Assembly: GCA_009760855.2 (NCBI GenBank) | Contig: WPIO01000001.1 | Coordinates: forward strand, 14,936,001-15,000,000 | DNA: 64,000 nt | Reading direction: 5' to 3' | Source: Cristatella mucedo | Taxonomy: Eukaryota > Bryozoa > Phylactolaemata > Cristatellidae | In this document: in pieces, positions 1 through 10,566 of the stretch | How the letters are laid out: each line of letters begins with the position of its first letter | How positions within the stretch are numbered: the stretch's first letter is position 1 | The notes under the pieces: model-generated | The model's input: the letters and a program-made list of their open reading frames with translations, nothing else | The model's database searches: none | What the model was told of the DNA's origin: nothing | Program-made: the position numbers and the translations under genes

Positions 1-40
1 AAGGAGTGCCTCGTCAGCTACCAATTCAGCCTTCAGCAGG
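1..40 (+). CDS. Possible partial exon cut by the window edge (candidate EIF4ENIF1 exon)
   Basis: The first 40 bases are open in two frames and end at CAG followed by gttagt, a reasonable 5' splice site. In the frame that leaves two bases over, the peptide is serine- and alanine-rich, and its phase matches the candidate exon at 1048-1116. I link it to the EIF4ENIF1 gene only because it lies upstream on the same strand. The fragment is too short to identify by homology. Confidence 0.25.
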
Positions 41-57
41 TTAGTAGCCTTACCTTG

Positions 58-94
58 TGTGTGTGCGTGCGTGTGTGCGTGCGCGTGTGTGTAC
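58..94. repeat. GT/GC-rich microsatellite
   Basis: An alternating purine-pyrimidine tract of gtgtgtgcgtgcg type lies just downstream of the putative splice donor at 40. It is simple sequence. Confidence 0.85.
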
Positions 95-473
95 TTTTTT
101 ATTTGTTGTTGGGTAATAAATATAATTTGCCTTGCTATTATCCTTGCCCCCTAGAACATCATGGGTTATCGAAATGAAGTTTTATATTTATCATGTCAAT
201 ATGGGTTTGTAGATATACCTTTGTTTTTATCTTCGCATGTAAGAGGTTGTTGGTTCAACTCCTAAGGAGAGTATGACATCTTCTTACTTTCTAGCACTAC
301 GATATCCCCTAGGAGTGTGGGTGCTATATAAACCGTACTGGCGGTTTGGCCATGTTGGTATTATGCTTTTTAATGATCTGTTCGCATCATCTTCCAAGCT
401 CTATCCCTAGTGTGGTCTAATTCAGCTCTTCGGGTCTCTGCACTATCAAGAAGTTTGGTCAAGATGCTGAGAT

Positions 474-563
474 TGTATCTCCGTCAGTAACTCCACAAAG
501 TCATAGAGACCATGTGGGTGTTACGCAGGAGAGTTTTGTATAGCGCACTCACAGCCTAAGCGG
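474..563 (-). mobile_element. L2-like LINE, family B, 3' tail fragment
   Basis: Read on the minus strand, this is the same tail seen at 10100-10200, 22560-22620, 26290-26400 and 30900-31000: a segment ending in a GCTATACAAAACTCTC-like motif, then a conserved stretch reading as TTTGTGGAGTTAC followed by an AGACGGAGA-like end. Only about 90 bases survive. The flanks (95-1047) hold nothing else that I recognise. Confidence 0.6.
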
Positions 564-1047
564 ACTAATTTGGTAGATATGGTGTGCACAAACTGTATGT
601 ATAGTCATTTTTGTATGTATTATCGTGTGTTGGTCATTTATGTGTGTACATGTATATACAGTAATTTATGTACGTTTATGTATGCATGTTTTTTATTCTC
701 CTGGTTCTTTATCAGACCAAATTAGGATGCCTACCTGAAAGTTTCGTATGCTTCAATTTAGATGGCCATCTACCTGTACACACATACTGACTCCAAAATA
801 TTATGTTACTACTTTGGGCTCCTGTCCGATGTGTGGCACCAACAGATCTGCTTGAATGCGGAATTTTGTAGTTATAGTGCAGTGAGAGCAGAAACTTCTT
901 AACCAGTGATTGACTTTGGCTACTATGGAATCTTTGTGATTTTGTGCTTCTCAAAGCGTGTTGGGCTCTTAGTTACACGTGCTCTTTTTTGTGCCCTTTG
1001 TTAACGAAATATTGGGAATTCTGCCCTATTCCAAGGGTGCCCCATAG

Positions 1048-1116
1048 GGTCGATTGCATTCCTGCAATAATGGGTAACACTGTCCCAGAACTGTTAGAAG
1101 ATGCTAGATCTATTCA
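1048..1116 (+). CDS. Candidate internal exon, possibly of EIF4ENIF1
   Basis: A pyrimidine-containing stretch ends in catag, then 69 open bases run to a possible donor (ca|gttaat). The phase-2 reading gives a peptide containing IPAIMGNTVPELLEDARSI, which looks like ordinary protein. Its phase is compatible with the candidate exon at 1-40 but it cannot be joined directly to the last exon at 3628, so further exons would be needed. The family assignment is positional inference; the donor is weak. Confidence 0.25.
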
Positions 1117-2409
1117 GTTAATTGCATGCATTCTCGTTTGGCCATATCAGCATGCAGTTTTAGTCTTGTTAACTGCTCTTTCACAGGTATTGAAATACTA
1201 AACAAGGCATCTTTTGTAAGGATATTGGCTCACAGTCATTTATTTTATCCCTGCCGTAGTGTGTAGCCTGTGCAGAGTGCCAACCCAGATCGAAAATAGG
1301 CATCCCGACGGTTGGTTGATGTAGGTAGCTGTGTCATCGGCTATCACATTTATTTTCATTTCTGAACTGTCGAAGTTAGTGCTTACGCTGCTCATGGTAT
1401 GTAGACATATGTATCTGTAAGTGTAACAGGTGACATCACATTACCAGGTTTTATCCGACCAGAGGCCTAGTGAGACCTTTCGGCGCCCAGGGACAAAGCT
1501 ACAAATGGTGTCCCTCCCTTTGTCAAAAATTGCTGCAAAATAGCTCAACAACAGGTGAAATGCAAAAAACACATGCTAGCATGTATATCGAGCCGAGAAA
1601 GATGTATTAATTGTAGTACAAATACAAGGTAGATATCACAGCTTTAACTTACGTCTGAATTTGTTCTGGCCTTGAACGTGGTAAACTGGTCTATTACAGT
1701 TTGAAAGTAATTAATTTCCTTTTTGTATGCTTAAGGGTGAATGTTAAGAAAATACTTATAAAATGTGTCCGACAATCGAATATGTGTTTAGGTTACCTTT
1801 CGAAAGGCAAATATGTTAGAATTGGGTCGGAAGTTCTGACGACTTCTGCATGAAAGAAAAAAATGGTTATGCAAACCGCATCTAACCCGTATGTAAACCG
1901 GAAGCAACAAATCTACAAATAAAAATTTACCGATCTCTGCATCATAATTGACTTGTATCCCAACTTGTCGAACCTTGGTAGATCGCAATATATGCTTGAA
2001 GCTTGTTGGGGTGTATTCTTGTGATTTTTATACAGCTTCATTTCAAGGGTCGGTTGGTGCCTTGTAAGTTCCATAACTCGGCTAATACTTAATGTATCGG
2101 GAGTAAAATGTGAAATGTGAGTGTTCAGCTCAGCATGATTCAAATGAAGCAAGAAAAAAATTTTGTTTTCGGCCGGATGCATTTTGCTCTATATATCTAT
2201 GATTACGGAAAATAAAGCTCTGGGACGTTTGATGACGTATACAGCAAAATGTATCAAACCGAAATCGGAAATCTTCAGGTATCCCCTTGACCTTGGCACC
2301 ACAGGACATTTGTCCCCTGCCCCCCCCTACGTCTCTGTATCCGACAGCTTCTCGTGTTATTCTGTTTTTATGGATTGCCTTAATTATCTGAGTGTCGGCA
2401 TTCGGCAGA

Positions 2410-2720
2410 TCGAATTCAAGTTTCGGTCTCTCATTGTAGGTCCTTTCATTCTCTTGCTTGGGCGTATGTATCTGAAATACTTCTTAATCAGACATCCTAT
2501 CGTACGTACTACCTGCTTTTAAGTAGTTAAGCTATGCCTCTAACCAACCTCAAATCCTTTAAAGACCATTGCTTCAATCCCTATGCTACCTAAGTCTGGA
2601 ACTCACTTCCTTCTGCCTTCACGGTATCCCCTGACTTGACAAAATTGAAAAGAAGCCAAAACCTCACCTGTTCCTCGCAGCATTTGGTCCGTCTGTGTGT
2701 AAATTGTCCTCTTTATGCTT
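2410..2720 (+). mobile_element. Old L2-like LINE fragment (C-terminal RT region)
   Basis: The stretch matches, with many changes, the C-terminal part of the L2 reverse transcriptase seen better preserved at 63200-63650. Shared signals are a 'FRSL...' segment, an 'NLKSF.D' segment and a 'WNSLP' segment followed by a 'LTKLK' equivalent. Stops and frameshifts break it. It lies in what is probably an intron of the upstream gene. The surrounding 1117-3627 shows no other clear feature. Confidence 0.55.
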
Positions 2721-3627
2721 GTGGTCATGAAATTCTTCATGTTATCTTTAACCTGTTGACATGCGATTAGTGCGCTGACTGCTAAATCTCCTTCCAGACA
2801 GTTTTCACATTATGGAATGGAAGGATTGTGATTGGTTAGCGATAGCATGCAGTGTCAGCATGCATAAGCCCATTATAGCAATTCACACTAGAGGAGCAAA
2901 TGATGTCAGGAACTTGTGGGGTTAAAGCGTTTTCTTAATTATTGGTAAGTCGTGGGATGTAGTGACATAAGTCGGAAGTGATTATCAGGCTTTGGAGATT
3001 TAGCTCTCACATGGTGCTATACTAATACTTTAACTTCATTATTATTATTATAATTCCTTTGACCCTCTGCTTATAGCCAAATGGACAGACCCGCAAAACC
3101 AAAATTCACTCGCTCGTGAATACACCAACATTTTTAGCGTTGCTAATTACTAGAATCTCTGAAAATTCACGCTGCAGCAACAATATGGGATGCTTATTTT
3201 ATTTTAACTTTTAACTATTGCTTCCGGCAGATGTTGATTTTAATTCACGACCTACCTGCTTTAACCTACTTCCGTTACCTGATTTATAGTTGTATGGGTC
3301 CTTATTCAAGTGGTGTTCAAATCTTTTAGCTTTATGGAGCCACCCCATGGCGCCATGAACTCAGGGCCATTGCTGGTTGAAGCTCCACTCTTTTGGATCA
3401 CTAATTGAGCCCGGTATCTGTTTTATGTCTACAGTTCTTCTCCGAAGGGCCTACACTACTGTGTGGCTGCGTATTTCTTGTTCCATGATGGGCTGTCGTG
3501 GCCATTTAATTTAGGGCTGAACGAATATCGCCTGTTCATGCTTGCTCTGGCCGAGCTTCGTTTGGCTTCATCTGTACTTTCTTGTATTCGCTTACTGTTA
3601 CTATGTCCATTCTTTGTTTGTTCATAG

Positions 3628-3884
3628 AAATGGCACCATTGGCCCCAGTATCCGGGCTAGGATATCGAAGCCCTGTGCTAAGCAGACAGCACCCAATGAC
3701 AATGCCTCAGTTTCAAGCTATGCCCATGCATCTAAATGCAAGAGCTGATCCTCCGGGAATACCAAGTGAACAAGATCCGTTGCGCAAATGGTTCGGTAAC
3801 GGCTTTCTTCAGCAGATGTCGGCAGTTCCAGCACCTCAGAAGCTTGTGTGTGCTCTGACGGTGGACGATCTGGAAGCAATGTGA
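3628..3884 (+). CDS. EIF4ENIF1: Eukaryotic translation initiation factor 4E transporter (4E-T), last coding exon
   Basis: 4E-T is a nucleocytoplasmic shuttling protein that binds eIF4E and represses and destabilises mRNAs in P-bodies. This exon carries its C-terminus. After a splice acceptor (tgtttgttcatag, phase 1) the frame is proline-, methionine- and glutamine-rich, as expected of this disordered protein. It ends with RKWFGNGFLQQ, a short proline-containing linker, then LTVDDLEAM and a stop. Vertebrate 4E-T ends the same way: a KWFG..LQQ motif, a short P-rich linker and a SVDELE motif a few residues before the stop. The final motifs, their spacing and the position of the stop all agree. 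An AATAAA signal follows 53 bases after the stop. Upstream exons are mostly outside the window or not securely recognised. Confidence 0.82.
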
Positions 3885-3937
3885 GCCTTTAGTTTGTATT
3901 GACTGAATCCATCAGCTTTTGACGACGTCAGTACATC

Positions 3938-3943
3938 AATAAA
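3938..3943 (+). promoter_or_regulatory. Polyadenylation signal AATAAA of the 4E-T gene
   Basis: A canonical AATAAA lies 53 bases beyond the TGA of the last 4E-T exon, on the same strand. It is a plausible 3' end signal for a short 3' UTR. Confidence 0.6.
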
Positions 3944-4689
3944 ACATATGGCAATTGCATTACATATGCACGGCCTACACTATTCTGAACGAAAGTATAG
4001 ACTTGGTAAGCACCGAATATGCATGTCTATTTTATTTATTTTGTTTATGATTATGTAATACCTTTGTACAAGTCAGCTGCTTTGCTTTTTCACTTGGGAT
4101 ATGCTGTTCGGCTTGGCATAGTGGCCATTTAGCAAAAGAGGTCTCTTTTAGCAAGGTGTTTCATGGCTGTACACTGCTAGTAAAGCACCATTCATTTCTT
4201 TCTTAGCTTCAGGCATTTAGGCAAGCTTTGCTCTTTTTGTGCAGTCAACCCTGTATTATTTTTGTTTTGTTTAGATCCTTGGTTTGTATTCACTTTATTG
4301 GGTGCTGCCTGTATATAGCTGCTGCATGTAAATAGGTGACTGCTTTTCTCTATTGTTCATATATAATATATTTTAGTTTAATTTATTTATAGATTTCTAT
4401 TTTATTTCAGTATTGTCACTCCCAGCTGCCCAGTCGATGCTGTGCAGCTGGTGTGTCTATCACCCCTGCTATTCGAAATCGAGTAATGTGATGGCAGGAG
4501 AAGGAAGGTAAAGAAGGTCAAAGCATTATTGAAACTTATCAAGTGACCAATTTTTCTGCTGACCTGATCGGACCTTGTTGCCCAACCGGTTTCTATCATT
4601 GGCTTCTAATGATATCAAAAATAGTTACGGTTTCATTGATAGCAACAATAGCAGGAACATTTTGCTGCTTTCGTTCTTCTTTGTTGCCC

Positions 4690-5008
4690 AAGTGGTTTTG
4701 TGACATCATGTCTTGATTCTTTCAATTCCCTTTATTCAGGACTCCTGGCCTGTGCCCTTAATCGTCTGCAACCGGTAGAAAACGCAGCAGCTCTTCCGGT
4801 TTTCGTCCAGGGCATAGCAGCCATATCCCACCACTTCTGTCTGAGCTTCACGAGCTTCCAATCAAGTATCGAAACCATTTCAAGATCCTTAATCTAGCTG
4901 CATTTCCCTTTGCAGCAAATGTAAAGCGTCTAGAAAGAGATTGAGGGCGAGGGCGCTTTATCAAGACTGAGGGCGCTTTATCAAGTGCATTATTATTATT
5001 ATTACACT
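4690..5008 (+). mobile_element. L2-like LINE, family A, 5'-truncated 3' end
   Basis: Degenerate RT C-terminus (a 'SCLDSFNSLYSGLLACALNR'-like reading corresponds to the 'FCNSLLTGLPACAIRR' region of the copy at 63 kb). It is followed directly by the family-A 3' tail: TTTGCAGCAAATGTAAAGCG, an AGAAAGAGATTGAG segment, GGGCGCTTTATCAAG and an (ATT)n end. Part of the tail is duplicated (GGGCGCTTTATCAAG occurs twice within 30 bases). Confidence 0.8.
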
Positions 5009-5039
5009 GGTTTGGCCCAGTGTTAAGTTATTTGCCCTT

Positions 5040-5185
5040 TAGCAACCAAGGTCAAGGTGAATGTATTCGATGACCGAGGTTTTGGGGCCGAGCCTCAGGG
5101 TATATGTGAAGTGCCTGAACAGAGATTAGCTCTCTTAGGGTGCTATACAAATAAATCATGTATTTATATAATTATTATGCTTCAC
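5040..5185 (+). mobile_element. SINE with tRNA-like head and L2-type tail (SINE family 2)
   Basis: The 5' part resembles the degenerate tRNA-like head of the copy at 61165 (a 'ggtcaaggtgaatgtatt' segment, then 'gaccgagg'). The 3' part (gtgaagtgcctgaacagaga, ctcttagggtgctatacaaa, then an AT-rich end) is the same tail found on L2 fragments here. A head of one origin fused to a LINE tail is the usual structure of a SINE mobilised by that LINE. Other copies are at 24155 (-), 47322 (-) and 61165 (+). Confidence 0.6.
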
Positions 5186-5534
5186 TTGCTTGCACCAGCC
5201 TGCCTATCCAAATGTGCACCTCTAGGGTGCACTCACTCGCTCCTCAGCGTCTATTCATCTTGATGTCCCATCCATTAAATTGAATTACTTTAGTTATCAA
5301 GCCCTCAGCTCGTATGCACTGAAAGTCAGGAGCTTGATTCCGGCAACGGTCACTACCTGTGATCCCCTTTTATGTTAAGTCTTAAAATCTAAGTCTTGCA
5401 TCTTCTAAGCCAGAAGGCTTACTAAGCTGTTGCCATGAGTGACTTCATGTTTGTTTTACCATGCTGGTTGAAGCATGATACTTGTTTACTTTAGCTTCGT
5501 TAGTACAGTGAATGGCATTAATCCCTGTAGGTAT

Positions 5535-5625
5535 TGACTCTCTTGAGAGGTTAAAGTGCCTGGATGAAGATTAAGATCTCTTGAGGCACTATACAAACGA
5601 TGTATTATTATTATTATTCGTTAGC
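5535..5625 (+). mobile_element. L2-type 3' tail fragment
   Basis: An isolated tail (aaagtgcctggatgaagatt, tctcttgaggcactatacaa, then an ATT repeat) with no coding part. It is either a very short L2 copy or the tail of a decayed SINE. From 5626 to 6970 I see only short open frames with no recognisable product. Confidence 0.6.
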
Positions 5626-6970
5626 ATCGTGTGATTGTGCTTTATTTGGCTCCTACGTGATTCTATGTGCCTTTCTGACAAATTGCGTGTTGTCTTTTGC
5701 CGTGGTCACATTCTTTCATAAACCAAGATTGTTTGCAAACGTCCCGTGCCACTCCATCTTTTCGATTCAATCCCGAAGCTTCACATGGCTTTCATCCCTA
5801 TACAGATGTCAGGCAACTCAGCGTTTTATGGCCTTAGAGAGTCGGCTTTTTCTCTCATTGATAAATTGAATGCTTCGCTTACTGCAATCGAGTTATGCAT
5901 TCTTAGTAAGCAAGTGATGTTTAGAGGTGGATCAGAGTTGACGCTGAAAGAAATCTAGTCATACTGCTGCGATGTGAAAGTTTGCTTTAGTGATTAATGA
6001 TTCAGTGATTGCTACTGTCAAATTCTTTAAGCTGCTCTGGCACTACTAGTTACTATAGTCGTTGCCACTTGGCTCTCACAGGCCACCCCACCCTTTTGTG
6101 TTATCAGATTTGTCGGTATATTTGGCATTCTCTCAGCAAGTGCAGTGGTTGCATGCATTATAGTCGACTACTGGGTTAGTAGTAGGACATGGCCCTTCAG
6201 CATTGCCTGTGCAATAAGATGTCAATATTAGTAGAACAGCAGAAAGCTGTTGCCATGTTTTACATTTGACTTAGAGTAGAATAAGTAAACATGCCGCATA
6301 TAGATGTCGAAATTTGCATCAACTGCGCTATTTTGTGTTCGTATATGCCGTAATGTGGACACTCACTGTCATGCAATTTATGTGCCCATGAATTGCTGAG
6401 CACAAAAAGTAGCCATGCACAAGAGTGCCATGCCTCGGCTATATGCTGTAGCAAAGGAAAATCCCGTGGCCGCTGGCTGCATTTATACTTTGTACAAAAC
6501 TGAATGTGCTGAGATGGCCATCTGACCCAATGCCTTGGTACTTACTACAAGCTGACCACTCCTGCCGTGGTCAATTGAGTGAACGATGCTGTGCACGGCA
6601 GTGGAGTGCCATTGGTAGCTCTCTTGCTGTGGCTGTGTGCAGGCATGCATGTCAATGCATTGCATTTACCTTTCCTATCTTAAAATCAGACAAAAAGTAA
6701 GTACTGAGATTCAAATGTTAACTGGGGAATACTAACTACATTCAGAAAGATCCCTGTGGTATACTAACAGTTAATTAGAGAGTATGCAAGCACTTATACA
6801 GTATACTGTAGTTACTACTACTGTTATACTGCAGGTGGTGTGCGACCGGGCTGTAGCGCCTTTTGAGCCAGAAGCCACTGTCGAAAGCTCTGGCCTGACA
6901 GTGACTGATGCAGTCCTTCTCTTAAAAAAGTCTAGGCCTGCCTAAAAATTCTTACTCTGTCCAATGTGTG

Positions 6971-7200
6971 CTAGGAGTTTGAACTAGTAGTTCCACTTGC
7001 CTGTGTTAGGATTACTCGTTGGCAGTCGCTTCCTGCATTGTTGCGAAAGTCGCTAGTGGACTCGGCATTACTGTCGGAAAATTTGTTTTCTTTTCCGACT
7101 GCAAGTTCTCTCAGCAACTGTCGGTGCATTTGTAACTGTCCGTTATGGATTGGTGCATTTCCCCGGGCCATCGCCGTGGGTTGCCGTAGATTGAATGCGT
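6971..7200 (-). CDS. Unrecognised open frame, possibly an exon
   Basis: On the minus strand an open frame of about 75 codons ends at 6971. It is polar and non-repetitive in composition (it contains QMHRQLLRELAVGKENKFSD) and does not look like simple sequence or LINE debris. I find no convincing 3' splice site or start at its upstream end, which runs into a SINE. It could be a terminal exon of a minus-strand gene or chance. No function is proposed. Confidence 0.2.
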
Positions 7201-7240
7201 ACCACGGGTGAAAATTATGCACACACACAAGACATGTTAC

Positions 7241-7412
7241 GTGGAATGCGAGTTGCTCACTAGGTAAGATGGTTGCTTTTCACGACCTCGGCCCCGAGGT
7301 CGTGGGTTCGAATCCTGTGGTGGGCGATCCTTTATCGCCACTTGCAGCAGTGGTGATAGCCGTCAAGGCTCTTCTGTCGCTATACAAAAAGAGGCTGTTA
7401 AATCAGCTTGTA
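7241..7412 (+). mobile_element. tRNA-derived SINE (SINE family 1)
   Basis: A well preserved member of the most frequent SINE here. The head has a box-A-like CACTAGGTAAG segment, an inverted repeat around CACGACCTCGG, and a box B reading GGTTCGAATCC, the internal RNA polymerase III promoter of tRNA-derived SINEs. The body (gcgatcctttatcgccact, gcagtggtgatagccg, aaggctcttctgtcgctata) ends in aggctgttaaatcagct. Clear copies are at 11424 (-), 20330 (+), 21796 (+), 35738 (+), 47946 (-), 51941 (-), 53605 (-) and 57514 (+), with several degraded ones. Confidence 0.85.
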
Positions 7413-7704
7413 TAAGTCCCATGCTATGGGTGGAGTTTTGCCATAGCATCGAGCATATTGACAGCATTCATCTTTTTACTTAACCTGAACCTATTGCACA
7501 ATGCCTTGACAGTACAAAGTGTTAAAACCATGCTCGAGTGCCAATTCCACTAACATGCAAGAGTTTCGGCTGACCAATCGTGTAGATGAAGTCAACCGTA
7601 GCCCCGGCCTAACCCACGGGACACTTATATTCTTGGGGTAGCGGTTTTCGGTCGGCTAAGTCGACCAGATGTGGCGTTAAGGCAAGCTGCAAGGAGTAAA
7701 AAGT

Positions 7705-7815
7705 AAAGATCGACTGATTCAACAGCGTTATTTATATAGCGACAGGAGAGCCTGGCAGTTTACAGCAAGCACTAAAGGATTGTCTGCTACAAGTCTCAAA
7801 CCTACGACTCGGGTA
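7705..7815 (-). mobile_element. Degraded SINE family 1 copy
   Basis: The 3' half is recognisable on the minus strand: an agctgatt-like end, 'cagc.ttatttatatagcgaca', 'gagagcct', 'cactaaaggattg' and a final 'acgactcggg'. The centre is diverged. From 7413 to 8280 nothing else is recognised. Confidence 0.55.
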
Positions 7816-8280
7816 GTGAAATTGGAACGTTACTGTTACAGTGCATGTAAGTACACTGAGCCGTAACCGAAGGAGAATATTGCTTTTGGGCTTATCGACC
7901 TAATATACATGTAGGACTTACAACTGGTTTGACTGACAAAATAGCCAACTTAGGTTTGAAGTGAACTTCAGCAACACTACAGCGACACGTGACTAGTGGA
8001 TGGATCCAGACTGCCACGCGAGCTGTTCTCGAGTTAATGCTTGGCACTGCCAATAAAAATAGATATATTTCGTATAATAAAGAGCCATGAGTAGTCACAC
8101 ATTCCTAATGACGTTAGAATTTGCAATTGCTCATGTGAAGAATGAGCTGCTTTCACAGCTCAGTTGGCCAGTCAAGCATAATTGTGTACACTATCTAATA
8201 AGTTGTAGTTATAGTGCACCAGTGATATATTATTACCGAGTAGTTGTTAAATTACACTGGAGAGTTTCCTTTCCTTACAG

Positions 8281-8430
8281 TTAGCGAACTCAAATACTTA
8301 CCGGCTTCGCTGCACAGTATGTGTTTCGAAGTGATTCCAGAATCTCTGGTCTGCAGAGTGTTAACATCTGTAGATTTTAGAGAAGGACAGCTGCAGGACG
8401 TTGAGTCTCCAACAAGCTGCTGCTGGTGGA
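8281..8430 (+). CDS. Unrecognised candidate exon
   Basis: A very good 3' splice site (gtttcctttccttacag) opens a frame of about 55 codons containing SELKYLPASLHSMCFEVIP. The composition is protein-like. The frame then runs into a family-B LINE tail near 8435 and stops at 8453, and no clear donor is visible. It could be an exon of an undetected gene or chance. Confidence 0.2.
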
Positions 8431-8434
8431 ATGT

Positions 8435-8465
8435 AATGTATATCCGTCGGTGACTCCACAAAGGC
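8435..8465 (-). mobile_element. Short family-B LINE tail remnant
   Basis: The sequence tatccgtcggtgactccaca with the following aaggc is the reverse of the family-B 3' end. It is cut off by the family-A tail that starts at 8468. Confidence 0.5.
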
Positions 8466-8467
8466 TA

Positions 8468-8720
8468 ATAGTAATAATAATGTTACACTTAATAAAGCGC
8501 CCTCATAGAACTCAATCTTTTTCTAGGCGTTTTACAATTGCTGCAAAGGAAACACGATCGAATCGTGAGTAGTATCGTGCTTGATAAACAACATGAATAA
8601 CTTGGTTAGGGGTGGCACACAGGTCAGCATGCAAGTGTGGTTAGCGTCAGCATGCAGTGTCAGCACGAACAAGCACATAAAGGTCAAATCGCAGGGACCC
8701 GTTAACTCCTGTGGTAGGGT
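8468..8720 (-). mobile_element. L2-like LINE, family A, 3' end
   Basis: Reverse of the family-A tail: (AAT)n, then aataaagcgccctcatagaa, tttttctaggcgtttt, gctgcaaaggaaacacgatc, followed by the upstream 3' UTR with the repeated 'gtcagcatgcagtgtcagca' type sequence. No coding part remains. Confidence 0.8.
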
Positions 8721-9029
8721 ATTTCTGGTTTGTATCTGCTGTCAAGTCAGTGTGTTCAACATTTCCAACGAGAAGCTGCTGACTCTGAACTTAAGGAAAG
8801 ATTGTCTACTGGTGTCGTCTGCATGGAAGTGATAGCCAAATACTCTTGGTCGATTATTTGCTCTCAATACCATGCATATCTCAGATCGCCATAGGACCAT
8901 GGCAGACTTAAGGAACTTGGCACGCGTTAGATGAGACCTCGGGCTAAGGAGCTTTGCTACTGACGGGCCATTGAAGTAGGCGTTGAACTAGACTCGATCA
9001 GGTAGTTGCGATTCGAACTAAGCCAGGGT

Positions 9030-10205
9030 TTAACTTGTCAAACCGACGCATACAAATAGCGAATAACGAAGGCTGTAATCACCGTACTGTTATTTTCTGG
9101 GGAATCCCTCGAGGGTCCGTCATCTGTCCTTTGCTGTTCTCGATTTATGCTCAACCTCTGGAGAAAGTGATTAAGGCGCATGGAATAGGATATCATTTTA
9201 ACGTTGAGGACACTCCACTGCATTTGTCATTCAAACCGTACGAGTCTGCTGCAGCAACTGAACTGAATGCTTACCTTGCCGACATTCAATCGTGGATGTT
9301 GGAAAATTTCTTGAACCTAAATGACAAGGAAACTGAACTGCTGCTCATAGGACACCGTAAGCGTGTGGCTCGAAATTAAGGTGTCGTTTTCGGCAACTGC
9401 CTATATTTTTTAAAGCTTTCAGAAGACTGCTTCTGCAGCTAGCCATCACGTCCGATCCTTATCTAAGATTGGGAGCTGTCTTCCACGGTGGCTTGCAAAG
9501 AATTTAACTAGCTCCTTAGATCTGTCTTGGCTCAATTATTGTAATTCCCTTTTGGCTGGGCTACCGAAAAAAGCAACAATACCACTGCAGATGGTAATGA
9601 ATATGGCTGCAAGGCTAGTTTTCAAGTCCCAGAGGTTTGACCACGTGCCTCCTTTGCTAAAAGAGCTAGGATGGCTGCCGGTTGATCAACGGATACAGAG
9701 CCAAGTTCTTACGCTGACCCACAAGGCCCACCACGGCTTGGCTCCTCATACCTAGCTGACCTGCTGCACCAGTTCCAGCCTCCTCGTGCCTTCAGGTCCT
9801 GTGTGGACGATCACTTAGTTATTCTATTCCTCCGCTAAGAACCTCGGAGAACGCAGTTTAAAGATAAAGAACCTCGACGGAAGTTTTAGCTCTGCAGGCC
9901 CGAGACTGTGGAACTTGCTTGCACGATTATTACACAACGACAACTGCTCTCCTGCTGCCGACTATGGCTAATCCTTTTCAGTGGTCCTGAGCTGCTACTT
10001 TCACGCTACTTGCTACCTCAACTGCTCTGCTTACTCTGATATACTTCCCACTTTCTCTTTTCAGCGTGAGATTAAGTCTGTTGGCTACCGAATGCATACC
10101 GAAACCCGCATGAGCGGTGAGTGCACTATGCAAAACTCTCCTGCATTACAGCCACATAGTCTTTGTGACTTTGTAGAGTTACAGACGGAGATGCATTAAT
10201 TAATT
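9030..10205 (+). mobile_element. L2-like LINE, family B, RT C-terminal half and 3' UTR
   Basis: Decayed reverse transcriptase. At 9075-9378 an open frame contains GIPRGSVICPLLFSIYA, equivalent to the conserved 'G.PQGS.LGP.LF..Y' RT motif, but the active-site motif that follows reads FNVEDTPLHL where F.ADD is expected. Then come an 'AD...WM..N.LNLN..KTELLLIG' segment, a 'LPKKA...MNMAARLV' thumb segment (9552-9755) and the 3' UTR ending in the family-B tail near 10140-10205. Frameshifts separate the pieces, so it is not functional. Confidence 0.85.
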
Positions 10206-10566
10206 ATCATTGAAGTTGTCTTTAGTCACATCGTGAATTGTTTTCTTAATCAATGACACACAGGAAGAGTAGCGACTGAGCACGTCACTTAAAATAAACA
10301 ATTGCGATGGTCTTTCAGTAGAGCTGGTCGTCTGTCTCTAGCAATTGCTGTAGTTTTCTTTTCTGGACCGCTGTTTTCATTACTCTTCAATATCAACAAC
10401 AAATTACCACTTTAAAGTGAACTATGCACCAAAATGCTGCTGAATTTTTTACTTTATCCAATCCGGATGGTGTTGATTTTTTATTTTACTTAACACTTTT
10501 CAGTTTCGCATTTTGATGTGAGTTTTGTAGTGTGGGTATTGCAATGATTTATCTGAATGAACAGCT

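Noticed and set aside
7290-7335. Possible tRNA gene (good box B, GGTTCGAATCC)
   Set aside because: The head does not fold into a full cloverleaf, lacks a proper acceptor stem, and is followed by the SINE body. The same applies to the other SINE heads.
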